Source: Selaginella moellendorffii (Eukaryota > Streptophyta > Lycopodiopsida > Selaginellales > Selaginellaceae). From it: a DNA stretch of 64,000 nucleotides. The stretch is from assembly GCF_000143415.4 (NCBI RefSeq), contig NW_003314284.1, positions 1,096,984 through 1,160,983 on the forward strand. The letters run 5' to 3'. Made by a program: the position numbers and the translations under genes. The notes beneath the pieces are model-generated. The model saw only the letters and a program-made list of their open reading frames with translations. It had not been told where the DNA came from and ran no database searches. Below, piece by piece: positions 10,798-22,570 of the stretch. Positions within the stretch are counted from its first letter, which is position 1. Every line of letters starts with the position of its first letter.

Positions 10798-10973
10798 TGT
10801 GAGTGCTTGGAATATAAAAAGGGAATACAAAAAATGTGCATCTCAATTAACCCAAAAACCTTAGTTTATATACAAGAGTGAGTGGTCCGAATTGAAACCA
10901 ATCTGACGGCTACCAAAATCCCACTACACTAATATTAATATATGGCATCGTAGCCATACACTTGGCCCTCACA
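10798..10973 (-). repeat. 176-bp LTR of minus-strand Ty3/gypsy remnant (3' LTR)
   Basis: Bounded by TGTGAGG...CACTCACA on the minus strand. It is immediately preceded on that strand by the purine-rich AAGAGGAGGGGATGA, a good polypurine tract for plus-strand priming. Its length equals that of the LTR at 15046-15221, and the two align throughout. Confidence 0.8.
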
Positions 10974-12840
10974 TCATCCCCTCCTCTTGGAATAATGGAA
11001 GACCATTAAGGTTCTCTTGTAAACGGGCTGGGATCTGGAGGACTGTCAGGAGGAGGCATCGGTGGATCTGTAAGTGGTATTAACTGCTTCTGATCCTTTT
11101 GTATAAAGCGTTTCAACTGATGTACATGCATAATCTCTGGAGGATTGGCCTGTTGGACATTATACCAAACCTCATAAACTTGAGGTCCAACTTGCCGCAA
11201 CACCTAATATGGTCCTTTCCACTACGCAAGGAGCCCTTAGACAAATTACATACTGTAAGATGGGGAAAACGGATTAACACCAAATCATCCACTTTGTACT
11301 CTGTAGGTAGACGATAATAGGAGTTGTAGCGCCATTGTTATCCCACTTGTATGCGGCCTAAGTGTTTAGCAGACTCAGCTCAAATAAGTGGAAGAATGCT
11401 TGTCAAATACTGATCCCACGACCTAACATCAGTAGCTCGTGGCAATCGTGAAGGTAAACCTAGCTCTGTTAGTAATATTAGATCATGACCATATAAGAGT
11501 TTATATAGTGAAGCACCAACTGACTCTACACCCCTGTGACATATGCATACTGAAGAGACGGCAAATAACTATCCCAATCTGAATGCTGAAAGTTCACATA
11601 CTTCGCAATCATCCCTTTGAATGTCCGAACGAGCCGTTCCACCAGACTGTCTGATTGTGGATGATAAGCACTCATGAAAGTGTGGCGTATCCTCAACCAA
11701 AACGTCAAAACATAAAATGCCTTAGCCATAAATGTGGGACCATTATCCGAAAGAATCCGCTCTAGACAAGAATGCTAGAACACCACTCGATTGAGGAGGA
11801 AGTATCCAACAGTAGTTGTAGAAGCGCTAGCAAGAGCACCAACTTTCACCCAACGAGTCAAGTAGTCAAAAGCAATAATAACATACTCATTGCCAATAAT
11901 TGATCGTGGAAAAAGTCCCATAAGATCAAACGCTATCAACTCAAACAGACGGAAAACTGCAATTGACTCCAACCGTCCTTCTGCAGCACGAGGGGGAGTA
12001 TTACGAGCTTGACACCAAATGTAACTATGCATATATCGGATAATATTACATCGCATCTCTGGCCAATAGAAAGACCTATGCAGCTTCTCAGTTACACGAC
12101 GATGTCCTATATGCCCACCTAGAACAGGAGAATTATGGTAGGTATGGAGAAACTGTGGAATAAAGACAGAAGGCACCACTAGCCATAAATGATTATCAGG
12201 ATCCGTCCCCACAAAATAAAGAAGGCCGTTGTCAAGGTGATATTGAGAATGTAAATGCCGGAATGGTAAGTCATCAATAAGTGATGCAAACTTCTCAAAC
12301 CCATCTTGAAGCCTTCGAATTCACGACTCAATCTTTTGAGCCTCGCAAACCTCATCAAGAGAAGGTAGATCTTGCTCTACGCCTTGTGGACACTAAACAT
12401 CAAGTACAGCAACCGCCGATGGCACAGATTCCTCATGTAGAAAATCCACAGATGTAGGAGCAATAGACTCATCAGAAACATGAGAAAAGAGTGAAGAAGG
12501 AAGAGGAGTTTGAGAAAGGGCATCAGCATTTGCAATAAAACTCCCTAGGCGATGAATAACATCAAAATCATATATCTGAAGCTTCAAAGCCCATTGAGCA
12601 ATACGACCAACTAGATTCTTCCACTTCAATAATGAAGTAACAGCAGTATAGTCACCTTCAAGTAATGTCTGAGAACCATGTAGATATATATGAAGTTTCT
12701 TGAAACCCCAAATTATTGCTAAACACTCCTTCTCTGTCATGGAGTAGTTCATCTCCGCTAGTTGTAATGTACGGCTTATATATGCAATGGGATGGCGCTG
12801 ACTAGGCACACTCAAGCTCTTTTGCATCAACGACTTATCT
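10974..12840 (-). mobile_element. Decayed Ty3/gypsy pol 3' half (RNase H and integrase), minus strand
   Basis: On the minus strand, from 12840 downward, three open segments read in pol order. The first (12393-12830) has the RT/RNase H junction pattern IAYISRTLQLAEMNYSMTEKE and ALKLQIYDFDVIHR. The second (11775-12212) carries the integrase zinc finger (H-x3-H ... CQA) and the first catalytic-Asp region. The third (11526-11729) reads YHPQSDSLVERLVRTFKGMI. The C-terminal integrase tail is at 11006-11203. RT, then RNase H, then integrase is the Ty3/gypsy order. Stops and frame breaks separate the segments and the 5' LTR, gag and protease are absent, so it is a dead, 5'-truncated copy ending in the LTR at 10798-10973. 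Confidence 0.85.
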
Positions 12841-15045
12841 TGGGTACCGTATTTCTCGTAAGGGTTTGCAAGTTGATCCTAACAAACTTATGGTTGTTTT
12901 AAAGTTCTCTACTCCGAAGTGTATGAATGATGTGCAACACTTCTTGGGCAAAGTGTAATATGTTAATTGTTTTGTGGATCATCTTTTTAATCACACTGCA
13001 CCATTGTGAATGTTGCTGAAATCATTAGCGTTATTTTTCATTTGGTCTTCGGATTGTGAGTTAGCATTCATGGATCTTAAAGAGCTATTGACGACTTCTC
13101 CAGTTTTGGCATATCCTGATTACATTCAACTTTTTATTTTACGCATGGATGTTTTTGATATTAGTCTTGGAAGTGTGTTAATGCAAGAAAGCCCAAGTGT
13201 GCCTGGTTAATGCCATTCCATTTTGTATATAAGCCATACATTACAACCAGCGGAAATGAACTACTCTACGACAGAGAATAAGTATTTAGCAGCAGTTTGG
13301 GGTTTCAAGAAACTTCATGCATATCTATATGGTTTTTGGACTTTACTTGAAGGTGATCATACTGCCGTTACTTCATTATTGAAGCGAAAGAACCTGGTTG
13401 ATCATACTGCTTGGTGGGTTTTGAAGCTTTAGATATATGATTTTGAGGTTGTTCATCGCCCTAAAAGTTCTATGGCTGATGCTAATGTTTTTTCACGAGC
13501 TCCTCTTCCTTCTCCACTCTCTTCTCATGTTTCTAACAAGCCTATTGTTCTAGCATCTGTGGATTTTCCAGACGAGGATTCTGTGCCGTCAACGGTTGCT
13601 ATACTTGACATTTAGTGTCTACAAAGTGCAGAGCAAGATCTTCCTTCTGTTGATGAGGTTCACGAGGCTCAAAAGATCGAGTTATGGATTCAAAGGCTTC
13701 GAGATGGGTTTGAGAATCTTGCATCACTTGCTGATGACTTGCCATTCCAGCATTTACATTCTCAATATCGCCTTGAAGATGACCTTATTTATTTTGTGAG
13801 GATGGATCTTGATAATCCTTTATGGTTGGTGGTGCCTTTTGTCTTTATTCCACGGTTTCTCCATGCCTATCATGATTCTTCTATTCTATATGGGCATATG
13901 GGACAATGTCGTGTGACCAAAAAGCTGCACAAGTCTTTCTATTGGCTGGAGATGTGACATGATATTATCCAATATATCCAGTATATGCGTAGTTGCATTT
14001 GGTGCCAAGCTCGTAGTACTCCCCCTCGTGCCGCGGAAGGATGGTTGGAGTTAATTGCAGTTTCCTGTCCATTTAAGTTGGTGGCATTTGAACTTATGGG
14101 ACCTTTTCCACGATCAACTGCTAGCAAATAAATATGTTATTATTACTTCTAATTATTTGACTTGTTAGGTGGAAGTTAGTGCTCTTGCTAGCGCCTTTGC
14201 AACTATTGTTGAATACTTCCTCCTCAATTGAGTGGTGTTCTAGGATTCTTGTCTAGAGCGAATTCTTTCGGATAATAGTCCCATGTTTATGGTTGAGGCA
14301 TTTTATGTTTTGATATCTTGGTTGGGGATACGCCGCACTTTCACAAGTGCTTATCATCCATAGTCAGACGGTTTGGTGGAATGGCTCGTTTGGACATTCA
14401 AAGGAATGATTGCGAAGTATGTGAATTTTCAGCATTTGGATTAGGATGGTTATTTGCCATCTCTTCGGTATGCATATGTCATAGGGGTACAGAGTTTTGT
14501 TGGTGCTTCACCATATAAACTTCTATATGGTCATAATCCAATATTACCAACGGAGTTGGGTTTACTTTCGCGATTACCACAAGCAACCAATGCTAGGTTG
14601 TGGGATCAGTATTTGATAAGCATTTTTCCACTTGTCCGAGTAGAGTCTGCTGAACACTTAGGCCGTATACAAGTGGGACAACAATGGCATTACAATTCCT
14701 ATCATTGTCTACCTGCAGAGTACAAAGTGGATGATTTGGTGTTAGTCCGTTTTCCCCATCTTATGGTATGTGGTTTATCTAAGGGGCTCCTTGCTAAGTG
14801 GAAAGGACCGTATCAGGTGTTATGGCAAGTTGGACTGCAAGTTTAAGAGGTTCGGCATGACATCTAGCAGGCCGATCCTCCAGAAATTGTACATGTGCAG
14901 CAGTTGAAATGCTTCATATTAGGGATCAGGAACAACTGATACCACCTATAGATGTGCTGATGCCTCCTCCTAACATTCCTCCAAATCTCAAGCCATCTAC
15001 AAGAGAACTCTAATGCTCTTCCATTATTCCAAGAGGAAGGGATGA
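12841..15045 (+). mobile_element. Decayed Ty3/gypsy pol 3' half (RT end, RNase H, integrase), plus strand
   Basis: Same family as the minus-strand copy, in the opposite orientation. It starts slightly further upstream, with the RT thumb (about 12850-13000, GLQVDPNKLMVV then PKCMNDVQHFLGKV). RNase H-type sequence follows at 13010-13210 and 13223-13470. The integrase zinc-binding part is near 13800-14030, the core (with a YHP-SDGLVE-like motif) near 14350-14460 and the integrase tail at 14454-14846. Many in-frame stops interrupt it, so it is not functional. It ends in a polypurine tract (15031-15042) and the LTR at 15046-15221. The first 340 bp or so have no partner in the minus copy and form the spacer of the inverted pair. 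Confidence 0.85.
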
Positions 15046-15221
15046 TGTGAGGTCCGAGTGTACGGCTACGATGCTATATTTTAATATTAGCATAGTGGGA
15101 TTTTAGTAGTTGTTAGATTGGTTTTAATCCAGACCACTTGCTTTTGTATATAAGCTAAGGTTTTTGGGCTAATTGATATGCACATTTTCTGTATTCTCTT
15201 TCCATATTCCATGCACTCACA
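15046..15221 (+). repeat. 176-bp LTR of plus-strand Ty3/gypsy remnant (3' LTR)
   Basis: TGTGAGGTCC at the left end and CACTCACA at the right end, directly after AAGAGGAAGGGATGA. An internal TATATAAGC at about 15154 could be the old LTR promoter box. It aligns end to end with the reverse complement of 10798-10973. Confidence 0.8.
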
Positions 15222-18200
15222 ATATGTATATTTGTTATTTGATTTTTATTTTTTTTGCCTTCTACTCTTTCCTAACCTTTTTTATTTCATGGCATGAGCT
15301 ACCTTTTTATGTTCTTTAAAGAGGAGAATTTTGCTTTTTTTTTGTTGGTAAAGCTTTTTTATCAGTTTTGGTGTTGAATATTCCTCTATTTCAAGAGTTG
15401 ATTCACTTTTGCTAAAGTTTTAGATTGACTGTATATCTTTGGTTATAAATACTATTGACAATCTTTATTTTATTGTTAATATTGAGAAATTTATATGTTC
15501 CTTTATGAGGATGGACTTTTTTTATTAATTTTCTTATCTCAAGTATTGAGTTGTATGTTAAAGAGTTTGATTAGTATGAATTTATTATTTATCTTATGGT
15601 GGCTAAAGTATTTTCTAATAAAAGGTAATTTATTCTCTTTTTATATCCTTATTTTTGCTTTAAACAATTGCTAAAAATCTTTTTTTGATGCTTCTTTATC
15701 CACTTCTCCCACAATGTGTCTTTATAATTTTTCTCATTATCTCCTCTTTGTCCAAATATTTTGAACTCTTTTTTCTTCAAAGGAGAGGTAAAAGGACAAA
15801 TATGAGTTTGGCTCTGATGATGAAATAAGGACAAATGAATTCAATAGTGAAATAAGGAGGAATGATGTGCATCATAAAGTGAAGATGGGTATAACAAGTT
15901 TAAATAGAACTAATGCTTCAAAAAAATATTTCTTTTGAAGAGGGGATAAGGAAAATGTAGAAGAAGAACAAAGTGAATATTGTGTTAGACGAGGACAAAG
16001 GTCATAAGTTTGAGTTAATATAACACTTGAAGGTTGATCGAAGAGAAGATGTAAATGTAAGTTTTGCTGATAGTTATAATTTGGAGTTAATAATGGTCTT
16101 GAAAGATGGCCAATAGGCAAACTTAGAGATAGGATGTCTCATTTGTTGCAATAGTGTTTTATGGCTAAGTTAGTGATTTAGTAGGAGTTTCAGTTTCTTC
16201 TAGCAATATATAACTATCCAGTAGAAACTTTAGATATTCCATCTAATTTATTTTCATCACTTTTTCATCTTCCAAAGGGGAAGTATTAAAAATGTGATTA
16301 CAGATATCAAAAATTACCTATTTGTGAGTCCTTTCAAATATTTTTATCTTCCTACCACTAGCAAGAGGCTGATATTGTTGGTTTTATTTATTAGTCTCTA
16401 CCAAAACTACTTGAAAAACTAGTCACTATGTGTGCACTTATCCTAGATAAATATAAAGTAGAAATTTTTATGTATTTCTTGGTGAGTATACTCAACCTAG
16501 AATGAGAAATTTATATATTGGGTTGCACTTACTAGTGTTAGAAACCCTTATGATATTGAGTTTAGTCTTTTAATATTAGATGATGATTTACTATCTCTGT
16601 CAAGACACTCTCACTATCATTCCCCATATATTGCTTTCGTTCTGTCTCTTTGCTATTTATGAAATTACATTTGTTAGTAAAGCATATTTACAAAATGTAG
16701 AAATTATCTTGAACACAATAGTGTTATTTTCACATCTAAATTCACAACTTAACACCATTCTATATTTAATAAATTTTAGTGATTATTCTAGAGATTAATT
16801 CTTGGGACTAGGTGAAAGCCCAAAATGTGCTTTTATATATGCTTTCATATAAAGGGTTTTAAATGTATAATAGGAATAATAGGTAAGTTGGGTATAACAA
16901 ACCAACTTGAGACATAATCTTGCTCCCCACTAAGTGTATATATCTTTATTTTCATTCAACTTAAATTTAAGGCTAAACTTCATACCATGTTAGCTAATAG
17001 AATACTTATATCTTTGCAATATGCTATCAGTATGCTTAAATAGTACTAAATTCTATATAGCTCTATTTTACATGCATTAAGACTATTCTATTATCACTCC
17101 ATGCTTTTATTCATTTGCTTTTTGATTATATGTTTGAGAGTTTGGCTCCATCCCTTTGTTAGCAGTCCAAAGTTTTGAAACTTAAGTCCCACTCCATTGC
17201 TCTTAGCACACATATCTAAGGGTAAATTTTACTTTGTGAAGGTAAATCACTATAAAACATAAGGTAAAAACCATGTGCTAGTGTAAAGTATATAAATATA
17301 TGTATCAATATATATGTATTGCCTTTTCTAGGTAATATGTTAATTATAGTACTATAACATATTAGTTGAATCCAATCCATAAAATAGGGGTCTAAACCAT
17401 AATTAAGATATCTATTCATTTTTTTATTTGCATTATTTTCTCGTTCTCAATATGAATTATTCCCCCACTATCCCTATTATATATTTAGCAAAAATAATAT
17501 CCATAAGACACCACTATCCCTATTATATTTTTAGCAAACATAAGTTGCTAGCTAAGCTCAAAGTTGATTTGTCCTTTGTCTAGGCTTGTCAAAGAACACT
17601 TCTTCTAGTCAAGCAAATAAAAAAGAATAACTATATTGACAAATCTCAACTCCTTAATATTAATATTACTATTGCTATTACTATTAGTAATATTACTAGT
17701 AAAGGAGAATTAAGAGGATTAACAAAAGAAATAATGAGGAGAATATTTGAAAGAACATGTTGATATGTAACTTTCAATATTCAAGACAACTACATAGAAG
17801 ATATAATTACCTTAAAACTCAATTATCACAATGTATATGAGAAATTGCCATACAAAGTCATTATGCTCGTAGAGAGCAACTGAGCTATGTTTGCAAGAGA
17901 TCAAGGAAGCATCACTAAGATGACCTATAAAATTTTCCACACCACATAACTTGAGTGACAAGTTTGTTCAATACACTTTCTGGAGATACACTCATTGAAC
18001 AGCACTACTGGATTGCAGCCTTAGAGTTCTAAATACTATGGTATCAAATCAGTCATTGGCAAGGATCAAGCGTCCAAATCTTAGCAATTCAATCACGTTG
18101 TCTAGTAATTCAATGGAAAGAGAGTTTTCATCTAAAACAAGCTCCTCAAATCAAAGCCCCCTAAAGATTAAAAAAAGGTTTATCGAACTCCCACCCAGCT

Positions 18201-18240
18201 GGACGATTTCTAGGATGTAAAATACACAAGCAAACCGCTC
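15222..18240. other. AT-rich intergenic block without recognisable genes
   Basis: About 3 kb, strongly AT-rich, with only short random-looking open frames, none of which shows family motifs. Two copies of a unit of about 33 bp beginning CCACTATCCCTATTATAT lie at 17465 and 17511 (46-bp period). A TGGTATCAAA at 18039-18048 resembles the first bases of the initiator tRNA-Met primer-binding site used by plant LTR elements, so a decayed element may be present. Composition changes abruptly to GC-rich near 18240. Confidence 0.5.
17465..17543. repeat. Short tandem duplication (46-bp period)
   Basis: CCACTATCCCTATTATAT plus the following 15 bp or so occur at 17465 and again at 17511 with few mismatches. 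No function is suggested. Confidence 0.6.
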
Positions 18241-18523
18241 TTATGCCTTATAATTTTTCAAAGCTGGAGCATATTCCACTCCGTGGGGTGGCATCTTTCC
18301 CTGGCGGTGGAGTACCGTGTCAGGGGCTGTGCGGCAGGATACCCGCGCGTCACTGTGGACGGCATTTCCGGCATGCAGCCAGCGGGGATCACATGTGGCG
18401 CCGCCGGCGGTTCCATGCGCGTCGCCGTTGTCCGCCATAGCCAACCTCCCCTCTTAAGCTACTGATGCTCTAACGCACGCACCTAGGGTCTTCCTCTCTA
18501 CTCGATCCATCTCTTCCAAGTCC

Positions 18524-19640
18524 ATGGGAGAAGCGGTAAGAAAAATCCCTCGCAATTCCCCAAATTTCCTCTTTTCTTGACATGCCCCGATCTTCCTAGG
18601 TCATCGCAGCTCCCGGAGGAGAATCCACTACTGTGTCTGATGAGCACGAGCAGCAGCTGGGCGGTGACGCTGGAGCTGCGGCGGCGGACGAATTGGGTCA
18701 CAATGGATCGGCGGCGGCGGCGGGAGCGGCGCCAGGAGGCGGTGGCGTTGGCGGAGGAGCTAGCGGCGGCGGCGGCGGCGGCGGCGGTGGAGGAGGAGAT
18801 CTATGGCCGACGGCGGTGGTGAACAGCCTCATCGACCAGTTCGAGGACATCAAGGTCATCAAGCTCAACATGGGTAACCTCCGCAGCCAGCACTGGCGCG
18901 AGATCGCCGACACCTTGAATTCCACCTTCCAGACGAGCTACGATTGGAAGCAGTGCAAGAACAAGGTGGATCTTCTCATCCGCCTCTACAAGAAGTCAAA
19001 GCTCCGGATGATCCAGGCGGACGTCCCCCCGACCTGGCGCTTCTTCGACCGCATGGACTCCATCCTGGGCAGGACTTTCAAGCTCTCCTCCGCCGCGCTC
19101 GCCACCGGGAACTCCAATTCCAAGAGGATCGCCGCCGCCATCCACAGCAACAACGCGGACGCCGCCACCACCGCCAGGAACTGCTCGTCGCCCACCAACC
19201 TGGACCCCGACGACGACGACGACGATGACGACGAGCCACCCGGCCATGGAGGCGCTTGCGGCGGCACTGACGGTGGCGACGCTGGAGAAGAAGGTGGCGG
19301 CGATGAGGACGACGACCAGCAGCACACGACCGTCTCGTCGCCCAGGACGACGAGCGAGCGGGCCGACGAGATCGACTTCCGGGCTGTAGCGGCGGCGGCG
19401 TCGGTGAGGAAGAAGAGCAAGAAGTCGGGCAGGAGCTCCACGTCGTCGGCCATCAACCTGCTGGTGGGAGCTCTCAATCACTACACGCAGGCGTTCGAGC
19501 GGTGCAAGCAGCTCGAGGTGGAGGCGCAGCTCAAGATGAGCCAGGAGAGCCGGGCCTTCCAGCTCCAGATCGCCGAGATGCAGCTCGAGGTGACCAAAGA
19601 GATCGTCCGGGTCATCGGTAAGAGGCGGCGAGGCTGCTGA
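18524..19640 (+). CDS. Trihelix (SIP1/ASIL-type) transcription factor
   Basis: Two exons, 18524-18535 (a 12-nt first coding exon, MGEA) and 18600-19640 (1053 nt in all, 350 aa). After an Ala/Gly-rich leader, the trihelix DNA-binding region reads LWPTAVVNSLIDQFEDIK, then QHWREIADTLNSTFQTSYDW, then QCKNKVDLLIRLYKKSK, with the typical spaced Trp residues (about residues 70-150). A strongly acidic stretch (five or more Asp) and a basic patch follow. The C-terminal amphipathic helix (QAFERCKQLEVEAQLKMSQE...) is the coiled coil typical of the SIP1 clade. These factors bind GT-rich elements and often repress seed or light genes. The first exon is inferred from a clean GT-AG intron and an in-frame ATG. 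No ATG occurs in frame at the start of exon 2. Confidence 0.85.
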
Positions 19641-19764
19641 TGCCATGATCTGGTGGATGATCTCCTCATTTATCTGTATAATTCTGCTCCCTTGTCTGTA
19701 ATACCATTGTTCCTGACTTCCATTCTCCGCTGCGTTCGTTCTTCTCTCCCCTGTCGTTCTTGTC

Positions 19765-19905
19765 TTCCCAGTGACTCCAAAGTTGTAGCTTTCGTTCTTC
19801 CTGCAGCCCTTCCCTGATTCCAAAGTTCGAGCTTTCATAGCTTTCATTCTTCCTGCTTCGATGATCATCAGCCCATCCCTTCCCTGACTCCAAAGTTTTC
19901 TTTTC
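19765..19905. repeat. Degenerate direct repeat between trihelix and PPR 3' ends
   Basis: TGA(C/T)TCCAAAGTT recurs at 19772, 19815 and 19885, each followed by a CTTTC/TTCC-rich tract. It lies between two convergent genes and may be 3' UTR sequence of either. Confidence 0.6.
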
Positions 19906-19945
19906 GATGACCAGCACCTCCATCAGCCGGTCCCATCCTATCCCT

Positions 19946-22570
19946 CTAGCTGCTTCCAAATTCCTGGCACAACCTGGGAACCTGTTTTCCTGTAGCCGCT
20001 TCCAGAACTCTGGCACGCTCCTCCCACAGACCGCAGCTTCCATAGATGTTGGCCATGAGCAAGTAAGCCGCGCTTTCGTTCTCATCCAGCCGGACCAACG
20101 CGTCAAACGCCAGCTTTCCTACCTCCACATTCTTCCACTTCCAGCAGGCTGACAGTACCGACGTCCACAGCACCGTGTTGGGCTGGAACGGCATCCCCTC
20201 CACCATCGCCAGCGCTTGCGACAGGTGATTCGAGCGGGCCAGCATGTCCACCATGCACACGTAGTGCTCCAGCCCCGGCCTCACTCCAAACTTGGCCGCC
20301 ATCGCGCTGAAGTAGCTCTGTCCGTTGCGCACCAGCCCTGCTCGGCTGCAAGCCGTGAGGAGGCTGACGAAGGTCACCGCGTTTGCGTCGCAGCCCTCGT
20401 CTTCCATGGCGTGGAAGAGATCGAACACCGCGCTGCTGTCTCCCTGGTGACTGTACCCGGCGATCAGTGCCGTGAAGTTCACAGAGTCTCTGCTCTGGAG
20501 CGAGTCGAAGGCGTGCTGAGCAGCGTCCATGCTCCCGCACTTTGCATAGAAATCCACTACGCCGTTTGGTACCAGTGAATCCCGTCCGAAGTCTACCCTG
20601 CACGCTTCTGCATGGATCCGTCTACCGGGTTCCAGAGCTGCTATACTTCCGCAGGCCTTGAGAGCTGCTGCAAACGCTAGTGCGTCTCTCGACTCCATAG
20701 CCCAGAAGATTTCCAGCGCAAGCTCTCCGTCTCCACTCTCGGCATACCCCTGCATGAGAGCTGTTTTGGAGACCGCATCGCAACCAGGTATCCCGTCCAA
20801 GAGCCTGCGTGCGTCTTCCAGGCTGCCACACTTTGCGTACATGTCCACCAGCGAATTCCTGACGAAGGTGTTGGCGTCCCAGCCGGAATTTCTAGCTTGA
20901 TCGTGAACTGCCCTGCCTTTTTCCAGCGACACCACCTTCACGAGCTTGCCATCGGGTTGCTGTTTGCCAAGCTCTTCAGCACCCAGAGCCGTGCATGCCT
21001 TGATCGCCGCCACAAAACTTAGAGCGTCCGGCGCACAGGTGGAAGTTCTCATTTCTGAAAAGAGCGCCAGAGCTCCCTCCGCCTCGTTGCTCTCAACGTA
21101 CCCCTGTATCAGTGCGTTCCAGGAGACCTCATTCCGGCGAAGCATTGCATCGAACACCTTGCGAGCATCTGTTAAGCTCCCACATTTCGCGTACAGGTCC
21201 ACCAGCGTGCTTGCTAGATAGATATCACCGTCGCAGCCAAGCTCCAAAGCTTGCCTGTGGATGGCTACACCTTTCTCCAAGCAGCCAAGCTTCACCACCT
21301 TCCCGTTCAGGCTTCTCCCTTCTTCTTTTGCTGCTAGGCTGGTGCAAGCCTTGAGCACCGCCACAAACGTCCTGGAGTTGGGTGTAAAGCCCTGTGAATT
21401 CATACTCTCGAAAACCTCCAAAGCCACCTCGGCTTCCTTGTTGTCCGCGTAGCCCAGCATCAAAATGTTCCACAGCGCCACATCCAGGGGCGAAAACTTC
21501 TCGAAGACGCGACGAGCAGCCACCATGATCCCACACTTCGCATACATGTCGACCAAAGCACCGGCCACTTTAGCGTTTCTGTCGTGACCGCTCGCGGTAG
21601 CTTGGGTGTGAAGATCACTGGCTCTCTCCAGAGCCGCCACCTTGAGAAGCCTCCCATCAACGTTTCTCCCCTTCTCCTTGGCCGCCAGATTCGTGCAAGC
21701 TTTGATCGCCGCCACGAAAGTCAGGTGATTTTGCGGAGCATCCTCAATCGATGCCATGCACGAGAAGAGTCTCAAAGCGAGCTCTCCCTCTTCATTCTCG
21801 GCATAGCCCAGCAGCAGCGCATTCCAGGACACCACGTCCCAGCTCTCCATCCTGTCAAAGACCTTGCGAGCATCGGTTATGCTCCCGCAGTTGGCATACA
21901 TATCCACCAGAGTGTTCGCGACGTAGTTGAAAGCATCGCATCCAGCCTTGATAGCTTGAGAGTGTGTCGCCATGCCGATTTCCAGGATCCCGAGCTTGCT
22001 GGATTCGCTGCTCGCTGCCATGGTGCTGCAAGCCTTGAGAGCCGCCACGAAAGTCCGGCGATCCGGCTCAGCTTCCATGCCCCGGAACAAATCCAATGCC
22101 AGTGCCGCCTCCTTCACCCCGTGCTGTGCGTAGCCGAGAATCAAAGCGTTCCAGGACACCACGCTGTGGCACGGCATCCGGTCGAAAACGCCGCGGGCCT
22201 CCGCCAGGCTTCCACAGCTCGCGAACATGTCCACGGCCGTGTTGGCCACGTACACATTGGCGAAATGCCCAGTGTGAAGGGCGCGGGCATGGATCGCCCG
22301 GGCGATGTCGAGATCCCTGGCGCTGCTGCATGCCTTCAATGCGGTGAGAAGCTCCTGTGTGCGCGATCCTCCCTCCTGGTCCTGGAAATCCTCTACCTCG
22401 AAGTGATTTCCCAGATATCTTCGATAATCCCAGCCATACGCGCAATGCCGCCCCGGATTCCGCCGCAAGTGCTCTGATCTAAGGAGACAGTGCCAGAAAT
22501 GACACATACATGATGAATCGCTCGCGCGCCAGGGCCGCGTTCTCTCAAGAACCCTAGAAGCGAGTTCCAA
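19946..22570 (-). CDS. PLS-class pentatricopeptide repeat protein (E-type end)
   Basis: Single exon, 874 aa. Alternating P, L and S repeats are clear from about residue 70, with repeated units such as VYVANTAVDMFASCGSLAEAR, DVVSWNALLLGYAENEEGELA and FVAALKACSTM. Several units carry an inserted segment (for example GKLVKVVSLEKGRAVHDQA) between the L motif and the next repeat. The C-terminus has the E1-like block TVLWTSVLSACWKWKNVEVG and AAYLLMANIYGSCGLWEERARVLEA, then ends without DYW. PLS-E proteins are organellar C-to-U editing specificity factors that recruit a DYW deaminase in trans. The target is unknown. The gene is convergent with the trihelix gene (306 bp apart). The N-terminal 60 residues are poorly conserved and a later Met could be used. 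Confidence 0.9.
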   Translation of the reverse strand: MELASRVLERTRPWRASDSSCMCHFWHCLLRSEHLRRNPGRHCAYGWDYRRYLGNHFEVEDFQDQEGGSRTQELLTALKACSSARDLDIARAIHARALHTGHFANVYVANTAVDMFASCGSLAEARGVFDRMPCHSVVSWNALILGYAQHGVKEAALALDLFRGMEAEPDRRTFVAALKACSTMAASSESSKLGILEIGMATHSQAIKAGCDAFNYVANTLVDMYANCGSITDARKVFDRMESWDVVSWNALLLGYAENEEGELALRLFSCMASIEDAPQNHLTFVAAIKACTNLAAKEKGRNVDGRLLKVAALERASDLHTQATASGHDRNAKVAGALVDMYAKCGIMVAARRVFEKFSPLDVALWNILMLGYADNKEAEVALEVFESMNSQGFTPNSRTFVAVLKACTSLAAKEEGRSLNGKVVKLGCLEKGVAIHRQALELGCDGDIYLASTLVDLYAKCGSLTDARKVFDAMLRRNEVSWNALIQGYVESNEAEGALALFSEMRTSTCAPDALSFVAAIKACTALGAEELGKQQPDGKLVKVVSLEKGRAVHDQARNSGWDANTFVRNSLVDMYAKCGSLEDARRLLDGIPGCDAVSKTALMQGYAESGDGELALEIFWAMESRDALAFAAALKACGSIAALEPGRRIHAEACRVDFGRDSLVPNGVVDFYAKCGSMDAAQHAFDSLQSRDSVNFTALIAGYSHQGDSSAVFDLFHAMEDEGCDANAVTFVSLLTACSRAGLVRNGQSYFSAMAAKFGVRPGLEHYVCMVDMLARSNHLSQALAMVEGMPFQPNTVLWTSVLSACWKWKNVEVGKLAFDALVRLDENESAAYLLMANIYGSCGLWEERARVLEAATGKQVPRLCQEFGSS

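Noticed and set aside
9480-18240. CRISPR array, bacterial insertion or organelle DNA as an explanation of the AT-rich block
   Set aside because: No regularly spaced repeats, no plastid or mitochondrial genes; content is LTR-retroelement debris.
18241-18465. GC-rich open frames on both strands before the trihelix gene
   Set aside because: Short, overlapping, no motif; probably promoter sequence at the composition boundary.
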